DNA of 64,000 nucleotides from an uncultured Alphaproteobacteria bacterium (GTDB lineage Bacteria > Pseudomonadota > Alphaproteobacteria > RF32 > CAG-239), in contig CAKQRQ010000006.1 in assembly GCA_934271465.1 (NCBI GenBank), positions 1-64,000 on the forward strand. The letters run 5' to 3'. The notes beneath the pieces are model-generated. The model was not told the origin of the DNA. It worked only from the letters and a program-made list of their open reading frames with translations, and ran no database searches. The translations under genes were made by a program, and so were the position numbers. This document shows positions 1-7,208 of this stretch, one piece after another (position 1 is the first letter of the stretch; each line of letters starts with the position of its first letter).

Positions 1-395
1 CAGGTCTCTGCGTTAAATACTTTGCTTTCAGCCGCACAAGTGTCAGCCGATTTATCACATTCCGGAACACAAGCCCCGTCAGAAAGTAAATATCCGCTCT
101 CGCACGCCGTGCATTGACATTCGGTATTATAAGCCGTGCAATAAGCTATCTTATCAGCGCATTCGGCTGTCCAGTCTTCAGGCGTCACAACAGGCTCTGG
201 CGCATCAGGCAGCTGCTTCACGCCGGCGCAATAAAACTTGCTTTCATCAAACGGACATCTGACGCCTTTGCCGCCCGAACAGGAGTCTTGCGTATAGCCC
301 ATTTCAGCACAACTGGGGATTGATTCACAATCCATCTGTGCGTAAGCATTTGAAATTACACAAAAAGTAAAAAGGATAAAAACAAGCTGTTTCAT
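1..395 (-). CDS. Secreted cysteine-rich protein, 3' end outside window
   Basis: An open frame reads from an ATG at 395 to the window edge without a stop, so only the first 131 residues are present. It starts MKQLVFILFTFCVISNAYAQ, a typical Sec signal peptide with a cleavage site after AYA. The mature part is Cys-rich with spacings such as CESIPSC, DSCSGGKGVRCPFD, CTACESGYLL and CVPECDKSADTC, resembling disulfide-stabilised EGF- or TNFR-like modules of surface proteins. It is probably exported to the periplasm or cell surface. Proteins of this style are common in gut alphaproteobacteria as far as I recall, but I do not recognise a named family. GGGG about ten bases upstream of the ATG could serve as ribosome-binding site. 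Confidence 0.75.
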   Translation of the reverse strand, partial: MKQLVFILFTFCVISNAYAQMDCESIPSCAEMGYTQDSCSGGKGVRCPFDESKFYCAGVKQLPDAPEPVVTPEDWTAECADKIAYCTAYNTECQCTACESGYLLSDGACVPECDKSADTCAAESKVFNAET

Positions 396-427
396 GTCAC
401 TAGACCCCGTGGTTGGCACTCCGACTC

Positions 428-455
428 GAGCATTTAAACCAACGTTTAAACGCTC
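428..455. repeat. Palindromic repeat copy A
   Basis: The arms GAGCATTTAAAC (428-439) and GTTTAAACGCTC (444-455) pair across a CAAC loop with one mismatch. The element is the inverted counterpart of 587-622: read on the minus strand it matches that copy at nearly every base. It sits just upstream of the Cys-rich secreted gene. Confidence 0.75.
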
Positions 456-586
456 TATTGATTTTTAAGATGCGCAAAAAATTTACAATTTTCAGGCGAG
501 TGCCAAAAACAGAGTTAACGATTTGAAAAATAAAGATAAATTAAAGTTATTGCTTTTTTAACTTTTGGCTGATATACTGCGTGATA

Positions 587-622
587 AATAGAGCGTTTAA
601 ACGTTGGTTTAAACGCTCTATT
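587..622. repeat. Palindromic repeat copy B, perfect 16-bp stem
   Basis: AATAGAGCGTTTAAAC (587-602) pairs perfectly with 607-622 around a GTTG loop. It could act as a bidirectional transcription terminator or a small palindromic element. No clear uridine tract follows on either strand. Copy A at 428-455 lies in the opposite orientation 131 bases away, giving a MITE-like arrangement. Confidence 0.75.
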
Positions 623-738
623 GTTGTTTGAGACACTTTTTATTGATTTTCAATAAGATAAATCTTAAAATAGCAACAAATATCAACTCTACATTGCAAT
701 TATCTATTTTATTCTTTTGTTCACGTGTAAACATTTTC

Positions 739-871
739 CTGTCATATTCGGACTTGACCCGTCCGCTGTCATCCTCGTGCCCGAGCGTAAGCGAGGAATA
801 GACACGGGGATCCAGGGAACATTTGATTCTTTGTTTAACCTGGATGTTCGGGTCAAGCCCGAACATGACAG
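739..871. repeat. Alphaproteobacterial dispersed palindromic element
   Basis: The outer arms 739-761 (CTGTCATATTCGGACTTGAC...) and 849-871 (...GAACATGACAG) are near-perfect inverted complements. Inside lie GGGGATCCAGG and CCTGGATG, which also pair. This 'gtcatcc...acccgg/ggatccagg' style matches intergenic palindromic repeats I know from many alphaproteobacteria. It is non-coding and probably folds into a long hairpin in RNA. Confidence 0.7.
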
Positions 872-917
872 CAAAAGGGGAAGCCTAGACCTCCGGATTA
901 AATCAAAAAAATTAACC

Positions 918-1442
918 TTACGCCTCTTCCCGAGTGTTTTCTTTTCTGAATTTTTCCAATTTCTTCAAAAGCATTTGACGTTTCAACCGGCTCAAATGAT
1001 CAATATAAAGAATCCCGTCAAGATGATCCAACTCATGCTGTGCCGCCACCGCCAAAAAATCTTCCGCCAAAAGCTCTTGCGGATTTCCATGATAATCCAA
1101 ATAACGAATTTTAACACTCGCGGGACGTTCCACTTCGGCGCGCTGCCCCGGAACAGACAAGCACCCCTCTTCGCAAATTTCTTTTTCATCTGATGCCCAA
1201 ACAATCTCGGGATTAACCAGATACATCGGTCGTGGTTCTTCCCCCTCAGAGGCAATATCAATAACAACCATTCTCTTGGATACCCCAACCTGAGGCGCCG
1301 CCAAGCCGCAACCGTTCGACACATACATTGTCTCAAGCATATCATCCAGCAATCGGCGCAGTTCATCATCAACCTTATCGACCTTTTCGGCCTTTTGTTT
1401 CAAAATCGGGTGCGGATATTCATACAATTTGAGTTTGGTCAT
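918..1442 (-). CDS. def: Peptide deformylase
   Basis: Removes the formyl group from the N-terminal methionine of nascent proteins in the cytosol, as a metalloenzyme. All three family motifs are present: GCGLAAPQVG, EEGCLSVPG (metal-binding Cys) and QHELDHLDG (HExxH with the two metal His and catalytic Glu). At 174 aa it has the usual length, and a GAGG motif lies about nine bases before the ATG. It follows nusB on the same strand after 15 bases, so it is probably the last gene of the murF-nrdR-nusB-def run. The fmt gene that often accompanies def is not here. Confidence 0.97.
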   Translation of the reverse strand: MTKLKLYEYPHPILKQKAEKVDKVDDELRRLLDDMLETMYVSNGCGLAAPQVGVSKRMVVIDIASEGEEPRPMYLVNPEIVWASDEKEICEEGCLSVPGQRAEVERPASVKIRYLDYHGNPQELLAEDFLAVAAQHELDHLDGILYIDHLSRLKRQMLLKKLEKFRKENTREEA

Positions 1443-1457
1443 CTTGCAAAACCTCTG

Positions 1458-1958
1458 TTAATTCGCCGGACGAATTTCTTTGGCAATCGTATCCAAAAGT
1501 GCGTTAACCATCTTAGGCTCGTTTTTGCTAAAAAACGCATATGCCAAATCGACATATTCTTTGACAATTACCGCTGCGTCAACATCTGTTGTATGCACCA
1601 GCTCATACGCCGCGCATAACAGCAACGCCCGCAAGGTGCCGTCAAAACGGTCAAACTGCCAGCCCTGTTTGAGGTAATGCGCCAAAGACCGCTCCAAGTG
1701 TTCTTTATCTTTATGAACATTGCGCGTCAGGTTTGAAAAATAGTCGGCGTCCATTTCCTCTATCTCGACCATATTTTCCAAAACCTCATAACCGTCGCTT
1801 TCTTCCTCAATGGCATAGCGGCCGATTTCGCCGTTCACAAAATCCTTAATAACCTCATCAACCGGCAATTGCCCGTATTCAATCATATAGGTAGCCTGAA
1901 CAGCCGCCAAACGTGCCGCCGATTTCTTTTTAATCTTTTCTGAAATAAATTTAGCCAT
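1458..1958 (-). CDS. nusB: Transcription antitermination factor NusB
   Basis: An all-helical RNA-binding factor that joins NusE (S10) on boxA in rRNA antitermination complexes. The 166-aa protein begins MAKFISEKIKKKSAARLAAV and shows the family's hydrophobic helices and a C-terminal ELVHTTDVDAAVIVKEYVDLA block, where canonical NusB has the 'vinEavelaK.y' helix. The ATG follows the nrdR stop directly, and its Shine-Dalgarno GGAG is inside the end of nrdR, which implies translational coupling. ribH/ribE, often adjacent in alphaproteobacteria, are absent. Confidence 0.93.
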   Translation of the reverse strand: MAKFISEKIKKKSAARLAAVQATYMIEYGQLPVDEVIKDFVNGEIGRYAIEEESDGYEVLENMVEIEEMDADYFSNLTRNVHKDKEHLERSLAHYLKQGWQFDRFDGTLRALLLCAAYELVHTTDVDAAVIVKEYVDLAYAFFSKNEPKMVNALLDTIAKEIRPAN

Positions 1959-2432
1959 TTATTCTTCTCCTTTAGGCTTGGCCATTTGTTCCAATGTTTC
2001 CAAAAACTCTTCAAAATCCTTAGGCTCTCTAAAATCTCGATAAACCGAGGCAAAGCGAATATAAGCCACATGATCCAACGCCGCCAAAGCCTCCATAACA
2101 AGTTCTCCGATTCGGGTAGATAATATCTCGTTTTCTCCGGTGCTTTCCAAGCGCCGCTGAATAGAATTTACAATCTTTTCGACCCGTTCGGGGCTGACTG
2201 GACGCTTTCGCACCGCCAAAAAAATGGAGCGCGCCAATTTGTCCCTATCAAACATAACTCTTTCGCCATTTTTCTTAACAACGGTCAAATCGCGCAACTG
2301 CACATGCTCAAAAGTCGTAAACCTTTGACCGCACTCCGGACATTCACGACGTCGCCGAACAGCCGTATCATCATCGGCATTGCGCGAATCTTTAACCTGT
2401 GTGTCATTACACCCGCAAAACGGACATTTCAT
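1959..2432 (-). CDS. nrdR: Transcriptional repressor NrdR
   Basis: Represses ribonucleotide reductase genes in response to (d)ATP. The N-terminus MKCPFCGCNDTQVKDSR plus CPECGQRF forms the four-Cys zinc ribbon that binds NrdR boxes. The ATP-cone domain follows (VVKKNGERVMFDRDKLARSI). The length of 157 aa is typical, with an acidic C-terminal tail. It lies four bases after murF and abuts nusB. In other alphaproteobacteria nrdR often sits between glyA and ribD or nusB; here glyA is nearby at 4680 but separated by murF and a plus-strand gene. Confidence 0.95.
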   Translation of the reverse strand: MKCPFCGCNDTQVKDSRNADDDTAVRRRRECPECGQRFTTFEHVQLRDLTVVKKNGERVMFDRDKLARSIFLAVRKRPVSPERVEKIVNSIQRRLESTGENEILSTRIGELVMEALAALDHVAYIRFASVYRDFREPKDFEEFLETLEQMAKPKGEE

Positions 2433-2436
2433 AAAG

Positions 2437-3759
2437 CTATTTTCCTTTTTCCATCAGGCTGTTGGCAACCTGATACATTTTTGAAGAATATCTTGCCCCC
2501 TTTATAAGGACAATATCATTATTTTGCAAGCACTTATTTAACAGAAAGTCATCCAACCCCTCTTTGTTTTCAAAATAGTGCTTTTCCTTTGTGTCGGGAA
2601 CCTGCACCAACATATCCTTCATCTCGGGACAAACCCCTATAACCACGTCAATATCCGTCTTGGCGATGACCTGTCCGATATCCTGATGCCGCTGCTTTGA
2701 GGTCTGTCCAAGCTCGGCCATTTTCCCGAGGACGACAACTTTACGCCCTTTTTTAGGCATTTTACCCAAAGTCTCAATCGCAATCTTCATAGCCTCGGGC
2801 TGACCGGAATAACTATCATCAATCAACGTATATTCCCCGCCGTTCGGTAATTTGAGCCGATGTTTGGCGCCGCGGCCGGCCAAAGCCTGAAAATGTCCGA
2901 GTCTCTCTGCCGCTTGGGCAACATCAAGCCCCAAGACCTTAATCAACGTCAGCACGCACCAGGCATTATAATAATTATGCTCCCCCTCATCAGCCAAATG
3001 AAGTTCAACTGCCGGATGTGTCTTTTGCCCGAATTTAACAACCCGCGCACCGTTTTCAAGAGCCCTCCGCTCTAAAATATCCGCAAAATTTGTATCCTCA
3101 TTGATAATTGCCGTTCCGCCTTTTTTCAAAGATTTAAAAATTTCAGCCTTAGCCTCGGCAATTCCCAAAAAATTAGGGAAAAACTCTATATGCATCGGGT
3201 AAACATTTGTCACAATCGCCACATCGGGTTTAACATAAGACACCAGCTCCTCAATCTCGCCCTTGGCGCTCATGCCCATCTCAATCACGGCATAATCCGC
3301 CGACATATCCAGCCCGCACAATGTCGCCGGCACACCGACATTATTGTTAAAATTGCCGCTTGTAGCATAGACTTTTCCAAACTCTTCCAAAGCAAATTTA
3401 ATTTCCTCTTTGGTGGTTGTCTTGCCGGCCGACCCCGTCAGCCCGATAACGATTCCCTTAAACAGCGACCGATTATACGCCCCAATTTGCCCATAGGCCT
3501 TAAGCGTATCCGCAACAACAAGCTGCCTCTCCGGCGGCACACCCTCAATCTGCCGCGACACAACCACCGCCGCCGCACCGGAGGCCAACACATCTTTGAC
3601 AAACGCATGTCCGTCAAATTTCTCACCCTTCAGGGCAATAAACAAATCCCCTTTCGCAACCGTGCGGCTGTCTGTCGTAACCGTCTCAATCTCGACATCA
3701 ACAAAACGCCCTTTTGCACCGATAACCTCAGCAATTTTAGACAAACTTGTTTTTTCCAT
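2437..3759 (-). CDS. murF: UDP-MurNAc-tripeptide:D-Ala-D-Ala ligase
   Basis: Catalyses the last cytoplasmic step of peptidoglycan precursor synthesis, ATP-dependent addition of D-Ala-D-Ala to UDP-MurNAc-tripeptide. The 440-aa protein has the N-terminal MurF domain (FIALKGEKFDGHAFV), the Mur P-loop GLTGSAGKTTTKEE, the GNFNNNVGVP segment, and the C-terminal ligase domain with IDDSYSGQPEAMKIA and VLGKMAELG. The start has GGAGAAAGGAAG just upstream. It is remarkable in standing alone: no murE, mraY or other dcw genes are beside it, so the division/wall cluster is split in this genome. Confidence 0.95.
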   Translation of the reverse strand: MEKTSLSKIAEVIGAKGRFVDVEIETVTTDSRTVAKGDLFIALKGEKFDGHAFVKDVLASGAAAVVVSRQIEGVPPERQLVVADTLKAYGQIGAYNRSLFKGIVIGLTGSAGKTTTKEEIKFALEEFGKVYATSGNFNNNVGVPATLCGLDMSADYAVIEMGMSAKGEIEELVSYVKPDVAIVTNVYPMHIEFFPNFLGIAEAKAEIFKSLKKGGTAIINEDTNFADILERRALENGARVVKFGQKTHPAVELHLADEGEHNYYNAWCVLTLIKVLGLDVAQAAERLGHFQALAGRGAKHRLKLPNGGEYTLIDDSYSGQPEAMKIAIETLGKMPKKGRKVVVLGKMAELGQTSKQRHQDIGQVIAKTDIDVVIGVCPEMKDMLVQVPDTKEKHYFENKEGLDDFLLNKCLQNNDIVLIKGARYSSKMYQVANSLMEKGK

Positions 3760-3933
3760 TTATCTTCCTTTCTCCTAACCCAGATGAGAAAGTATAGCAA
3801 TTAAAGTTAAAAAAATTCTTTACGTCCTTTTAGACAAAAATTTTTCTTGATTTTTACAAAAGAAGTGATAACCTGCAAATATTCCGAAAAATTATTTACA
3901 TTTATTGTTGTTTAACCTTAAAAATTTTTTGTT

Positions 3934-4593
3934 ATGAAAAAGTTTTTTTATCTCGTCGTATTGGCAATTGTAGCAATAGCCTGCGACAACACAATCAAGA
4001 CCCCAATCGATGAAACAGGTCTGTTCGTTGTCTGTGAAAAAGGAACGCCGATTTATGGTGTTGTTGATTCTCAAGACAACGTTATCCTTCCGATGATGTA
4101 CAACAACATTGGGCTGGATCCTGCTCAAAGACTTCTCATCGTCACCGACCAAGACAATTTCCAGTATCTCTATGACTTCAAAGGAAATCCACTCTTTGGC
4201 GCGATTACATTGACGAAACGAGGACAAGTATGGCTGGGCAAAACAGGTGAAAAAGTAGCTATGTATGATCCATCCAGAAATCTGACGACAGAACATTATG
4301 ACAACATCGTCGTCGGTATCAACCAGATTCTTGTCACAAACAAGAATCAACATGCCGTCCTCACTCGTGATGCCAAAGAGCTCATTCCTTGGACAGAAGG
4401 AGAGATCTTGGTTGTAAACGACGAGAATGATTATTTCTATGCCGTCCAAGACACCGTCAAACATGTCTGGATGAAGTATGACAAGGAGGGTAAGAAGACT
4501 AAGAAAGTCTACACCTCCAAGAAGTTTGACACGATGAAGTCTGCTGCGGTTTCGACCTGGGCTGGCGGATTTAGTGTCAAAAAGATCCAGTAG
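3934..4593 (+). CDS. Putative lipoprotein with WG-like repeats
   Basis: A 219-aa protein with a lipoprotein signal (MKKFFYLVVLAIVAIAC, lipobox AIAC, Cys about 17). The mature part contains YGVVDSQDNVILPMMYNNI, close to the WG-repeat pattern (wGyiD..g..vIP..Yd.i), followed by LYDFKGNPLFG and further beta-rich segments. This suggests a small WG-like beta structure anchored in a membrane; function unknown. No Shine-Dalgarno precedes the ATG; the upstream bases are T-rich. Lysine is frequently AAG in the last third, unlike the AAA-dominated neighbours, a sign of foreign origin. A strong terminator follows. It is transcribed divergently from murF. Confidence 0.75.
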   Translation: MKKFFYLVVLAIVAIACDNTIKTPIDETGLFVVCEKGTPIYGVVDSQDNVILPMMYNNIGLDPAQRLLIVTDQDNFQYLYDFKGNPLFGAITLTKRGQVWLGKTGEKVAMYDPSRNLTTEHYDNIVVGINQILVTNKNQHAVLTRDAKELIPWTEGEILVVNDENDYFYAVQDTVKHVWMKYDKEGKKTKKVYTSKKFDTMKSAAVSTWAGGFSVKKIQ

Positions 4594-4631
4594 TGATATT
4601 GGATCGCAAGATTTTCTATCTCATATACTTT

Positions 4632-4671
4632 AAAACCGCCGCCTGTGAAGGCCGCGGTTTTTTCTTTTTTT
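4632..4671 (+). terminator. Rho-independent terminator after lipoprotein gene
   Basis: AAAACCGCCGCCT (4632-4644) pairs with AGGCCGCGGTTTT (4649-4661) around a GTGA loop with one mismatch, then T-rich sequence to 4671. It probably also serves glyA from the other side. Confidence 0.85.
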
Positions 4672-4679
4672 AAGGCTTT

Positions 4680-5933
4680 TTAATATATCGGAAAACGTCG
4701 GCATAGCTCAACAGCTTTCTGTCCGACTTCCTCAACAACCTTGTTCTGTTCAGGCATCCCGACAGCCTCAATCACATCGGCAATCAGATTGCCTATTTCA
4801 TAAAATTCTTTTTCCGTAAATCCGCGAGTCGTTCCGGCCGGCGTCCCCAAACGAATACCCGAGGTTACCTTAGGCGGCATCGGATCAAAAGGAATAGCAT
4901 TTTTATTACAAGTAATATGCGCCCGATCCAAAAGCTCCGCCACAACATCTCCCGTCACATTCTTAGGCCGCAAATCAACCAAAAGCAAATGCGTATCCGT
5001 TCCGCCCGAAACAAGCGCAAGCCCGCGTGCTTTCAAAGCCTCGCCCAAAGCTTTGGCGTTTTGAACAACTTGTGCCGTATAGGCCTTAAACGAGTCGCTC
5101 AAATCTTCCTTAAAGCAAACCGCTTTTGCCGCAATCACATGCTCCAACGGCCCGCCTTGCGTCACCGGAAAAACAGCCGAGTTGATTTTTTTTGCCAAAT
5201 CTTCCCGATTGGTCAAAATCATTCCCCCGCGCGGTCCGCGCAAGGTTTTGTGCGTGGTTGTGGTCACAACATCGGCCCACATAAGCGGATTCGGATGCAC
5301 GCCGCCGGCCACAAGCCCGGCAAAATGCGCCATATCCACCATCAGATAAGCCCCGACTTTATCGGCAATTTTTCTGAATCGGGCAAAGTCAATCTGCCGC
5401 GGATAAGCCGACCCGCCGGCAATAATCAAGCGGGGTTTATATTCTTCCGCCAGCCGCTCGACCTCATCGTAATCAATCAAGCCGGTATCTTTTTGAACGC
5501 CATAACAAACCGAGTGCAGCCATTTACCAGAAAACGAAACTTTTGCCCCGTGCGTCAAATGTCCGCCCGCATCAAGGCTCATCCCCATAATTGTATCATT
5601 AGGCTGCAGCAAAGCCACATAAACAGCCGTATTAGCCTGACTTCCCGAATGGGGCTGAACATTGGCAAACGCCGCGCCAAAGAGCTTTTTAGCCCGTTCA
5701 ATGGCCAAAGTCTCGACTTCGTCCACAAATTCGCACCCGTGATAATAGCGGCGGTGCGGATACCCTTCGGCATATTTATTGGTCAAAACAGAGCCTTGAG
5801 CCGCCATAACCGCCGGCGAAACAATATTTTCGGAAGCGATTAACTCAATCTGATCTTGCTGGCGTTTTAATTCTTTTTGAATCAGCGAATAAATCTCGTT
5901 ATCTTCTTGTTCCAAAGTTTGTGTAAAATCCAT
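4680..5933 (-). CDS. glyA: Serine hydroxymethyltransferase
   Basis: PLP enzyme converting serine and tetrahydrofolate to glycine and methylene-THF, the main one-carbon source. Visible motifs include YAEGYPHRRYYHGCEFVD, VQPHSGSQANTAVY, the lysine loop VTTTTHKTLRGPRGG (Schiff-base Lys) and GTPAGTTRGF. The frame is open further upstream, but the ATG at 5933 (MDFTQTLEQEDNEIY) is preferred: GGGG lies immediately upstream and the start falls four bases after the rpiB stop. That gives 417 aa, the normal length. It is probably co-transcribed with rpiB, and the rpiB-glyA order is known from other alphaproteobacteria. Confidence 0.96.
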   Translation of the reverse strand: MDFTQTLEQEDNEIYSLIQKELKRQQDQIELIASENIVSPAVMAAQGSVLTNKYAEGYPHRRYYHGCEFVDEVETLAIERAKKLFGAAFANVQPHSGSQANTAVYVALLQPNDTIMGMSLDAGGHLTHGAKVSFSGKWLHSVCYGVQKDTGLIDYDEVERLAEEYKPRLIIAGGSAYPRQIDFARFRKIADKVGAYLMVDMAHFAGLVAGGVHPNPLMWADVVTTTTHKTLRGPRGGMILTNREDLAKKINSAVFPVTQGGPLEHVIAAKAVCFKEDLSDSFKAYTAQVVQNAKALGEALKARGLALVSGGTDTHLLLVDLRPKNVTGDVVAELLDRAHITCNKNAIPFDPMPPKVTSGIRLGTPAGTTRGFTEKEFYEIGNLIADVIEAVGMPEQNKVVEEVGQKAVELCRRFPIY

Positions 5934-5937
5934 CTCT

Positions 5938-6366
5938 TTACCCCAATTCAGCAATCCGTCTGCAATGTCTTTCGCCGTTAGAAAAAGGCGTTTTCAAAAA
6001 AGTATCCAAATAAGTCAAAACATCTTCCTTAGCCTGCGTCCGTGCGCCAAAAACAGCAACATTCGCATTATTATGTTCCTTAGCCAAGGCCGCAACCTCG
6101 TTATTATAAAGCAGCGCCGCGCGGATTCCTTTGTGTCGGTTGGCCGCAATGGAGATTCCGATTCCTGTGCCGCAAATCAAGATTCCTAAATCAGCCTCGC
6201 CGGAAAGAATAGCCTCGGCCACTTTGTCGGCAATCAGAGGATAATCACAAGACTCAGGTGAATATGTCCCCAAATCTTTCAGGTCGATTCCTTTGTTTTT
6301 ATATTCGTTTTTCAAGAACTCTTTAAGTTCAAAACCGCCGTGATCGGCACCGATAACAATTCTCAT
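5938..6366 (-). CDS. rpiB: Ribose 5-phosphate isomerase B
   Basis: Interconverts ribose 5-phosphate and ribulose 5-phosphate in the pentose phosphate pathway. The 142-aa sequence has the RpiB/LacAB signature: MRIVIGADHGGFELKE at the start, LGTYSPESCDYP, the catalytic-loop Cys in LGILICGTGIGISIAANRH, and EHNNANVAVFGART. An AGGA motif lies upstream of the ATG. First gene of a two-gene unit with glyA. Confidence 0.95.
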   Translation of the reverse strand: MRIVIGADHGGFELKEFLKNEYKNKGIDLKDLGTYSPESCDYPLIADKVAEAILSGEADLGILICGTGIGISIAANRHKGIRAALLYNNEVAALAKEHNNANVAVFGARTQAKEDVLTYLDTFLKTPFSNGERHCRRIAELG

Positions 6367-6453
6367 AACAACATTTTCCTAAAATACATTTTGAAACTTT
6401 TGACATCATATAACAAAATTGTGATAAAAAAACCTTTTTTTATAAAAAATATG

Positions 6454-6483
6454 TTGACTGCGGAAAAAATTATTGTATATATA
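6454..6483 (+). promoter_or_regulatory. Probable promoter of the tRNA-Cys/tRNA-Asn unit
   Basis: TTGACT at 6454-6459 is followed after 16 to 18 bases by TATATA (6476-6481 or 6478-6483), about 30 bases before tRNA-Cys. Position and near-consensus boxes fit a vegetative sigma-70 promoter for the two tRNAs. Confidence 0.6.
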
Positions 6484-6515
6484 AGCTTACCGATTGAGAG
6501 AACGGTAACCATGTT

Positions 6516-6590
6516 GGCCGGTTGGCAGAGTGGCTCATGCAGAGGACTGCAAATCCTTGTACATCGGTTCAATTCCGGTACCGGCCTCCA
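6516..6590 (+). tRNA. tRNA-Cys (anticodon GCA)
   Basis: A full cloverleaf of 75 bases with encoded CCA. The acceptor stem GGCCGGT pairs with ACCGGCC, the anticodon loop CTGCAAA carries GCA, and the T-arm is ATCGG-TTCAATT-CCGGT. Discriminator U precedes CCA, as usual for tRNA-Cys. Confidence 0.97.
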
Positions 6591-6608
6591 ACAATCTTAC
6601 CGTATTAT

Positions 6609-6683
6609 TCCGGCTTAGCTCAGCGGTAGAGCAATCGGCTGTTAACCGATCGGTCGTCTGTTCGAATCAGACAGCCGGAGCCA
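6609..6683 (+). tRNA. tRNA-Asn (anticodon GTT)
   Basis: A full cloverleaf of 75 bases with encoded CCA. The acceptor TCCGGCT pairs with AGCCGGA, the anticodon stem-loop is ATCGG-CTGTTAA-CCGAT with GTT, and the T-arm is GTCTG-TTCGAAT-CAGAC. Discriminator G. Its last 19 bases (6665-6683) are repeated twice downstream in the tandem array. Confidence 0.98.
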
Positions 6684-6685
6684 AA

Positions 6686-6716
6686 GAAAAAACCATCCCT
6701 TGCGGATGGTTTTTTT
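6686..6716 (+). terminator. Terminator after tRNA-Asn
   Basis: AACCATCC (6691-6698) and GGATGGTT (6704-6711) pair around CTTGC, flanked by an A run and a T tract. It ends the tRNA transcript. Confidence 0.9.
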
Positions 6717-6887
6717 GTGCGTAGGTTGTCCTGTGAGAACAGACGATGTCTGTTCGGAGCGGGAAGTTGGTGAAAACAAGCGCAAAACCTTAGCAAATAG
6801 CTTGGTTTTGTGCGATGTTTGAACCTTACGACGCGAGGAGGACCCGCTTGCGGGAGTGCCCAATCAGACAGCCGGAGCCAAAGAAAA

Positions 6888-6914
6888 AACCATCCCTTGC
6901 GGATGGTTTTTTTT
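6888..6914 (+). terminator. Duplicated terminator, repeat unit 2
   Basis: An identical stem AACCATCC/GGATGGTT at 6888-6895 and 6901-6908 with a T tract to 6914. It is a copy of the tRNA-Asn terminator carried by the second unit. Confidence 0.85.
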
Positions 6915-7085
6915 GTGCGTAGGTTGTCCTGTGAGAACAGACGATGTCTGTTCGGAGCGGGAAGTTGGTGAAAACAAGCGCAAAACCTTAGCAAATAGCT
7001 TGGTTTTGTGCGATGTTTGAACCTTACGACGCGAGGAGGACCCGCTTGCGGGAGTGCCCAATCAGACAGCCGGAGCCAAAGAAAA

Positions 7086-7112
7086 AACCATCCCTTGCGG
7101 ATGGTTTTTTTT
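7086..7112 (+). terminator. Duplicated terminator, repeat unit 3
   Basis: The same stem at 7086-7093 and 7099-7106 with T's to 7112, in the truncated third unit. Confidence 0.85.
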
Positions 7113-7150
7113 GTGCGTAGGTTGTCCTGTGAGAACAGACGATGTCACAC

Positions 7151-7194
7151 AAAAACCCCGCTTATCGCTAAGCCAACGACAAGCGGGGGTTTTG
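7151..7194 (-). terminator. Terminator after gyrA
   Basis: AAAAACCCCGCTT (7151-7163) pairs with AAGCGGGGGTTTT (7181-7193) across a 17-base loop. It lies 15 bases past the gyrA stop, with a run of T's on the minus strand. It would also stop any read-through from the tRNA side. Confidence 0.8.
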
Positions 7195-7208
7195 TCACTC
7201 AAGGGTGT

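Larger units (their letters stand above)
396..917. other. Gene-free stretch with palindromes
   Basis: These 522 bases hold no convincing gene. They contain two long palindromes in inverted orientation (428-455 and 587-622), an AT-rich spacer between them, and a ~133-bp alphaproteobacterial palindromic repeat (739-871). Open frames across it lack ribosome-binding sites and recognisable protein character. The 3' end of def lies at 918. Confidence 0.6.
6665..7146 (+). repeat. Tandem ~197-bp array carrying tRNA-Asn 3' ends
   Basis: Two full units (6665-6861, 6862-7059) and a partial third (7060-7146). Each begins with AATCAGACAGCCGGAGCCA, the 3' 19 bases of tRNA-Asn, followed by its terminator. 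The full units also contain the palindromes GAACAGAC-GAT-GTCTGTTC and GCGCAAAACC...GGTTTTGTGC and the stem CCCGC-TT-GCGGG. The units are virtually identical and differ in the length of one T run. The third breaks off inside the GAACAGAC palindrome. No protein is encoded: minus-strand frames here are the usual artefact of reading antisense to a tRNA. Confidence 0.92.

Noticed and set aside
413..506. TTGGCACTC (413-421) and GAGTGCCAA (498-506), resembling halves of a CIRCE element
   Set aside because: CIRCE halves are nine bases apart; here they are separated by 76 bases and no heat-shock gene is near.
717..1193. A 158-aa plus-strand frame through the palindromic repeat into def
   Set aside because: Consists of the repeat and the antisense of def; no own start signals.
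6620..7061. Minus-strand frames across the tRNA and repeat array, with SDSNRRP-like text
   Set aside because: Well-known artefact of reading antisense to tRNA genes; no ribosome-binding sites, and the frames simply repeat with the 197-bp unit.
6665..7146. CRISPR array interpretation of the tandem repeats
   Set aside because: Units are contiguous 197-bp copies without unique spacers, and no cas genes are present.
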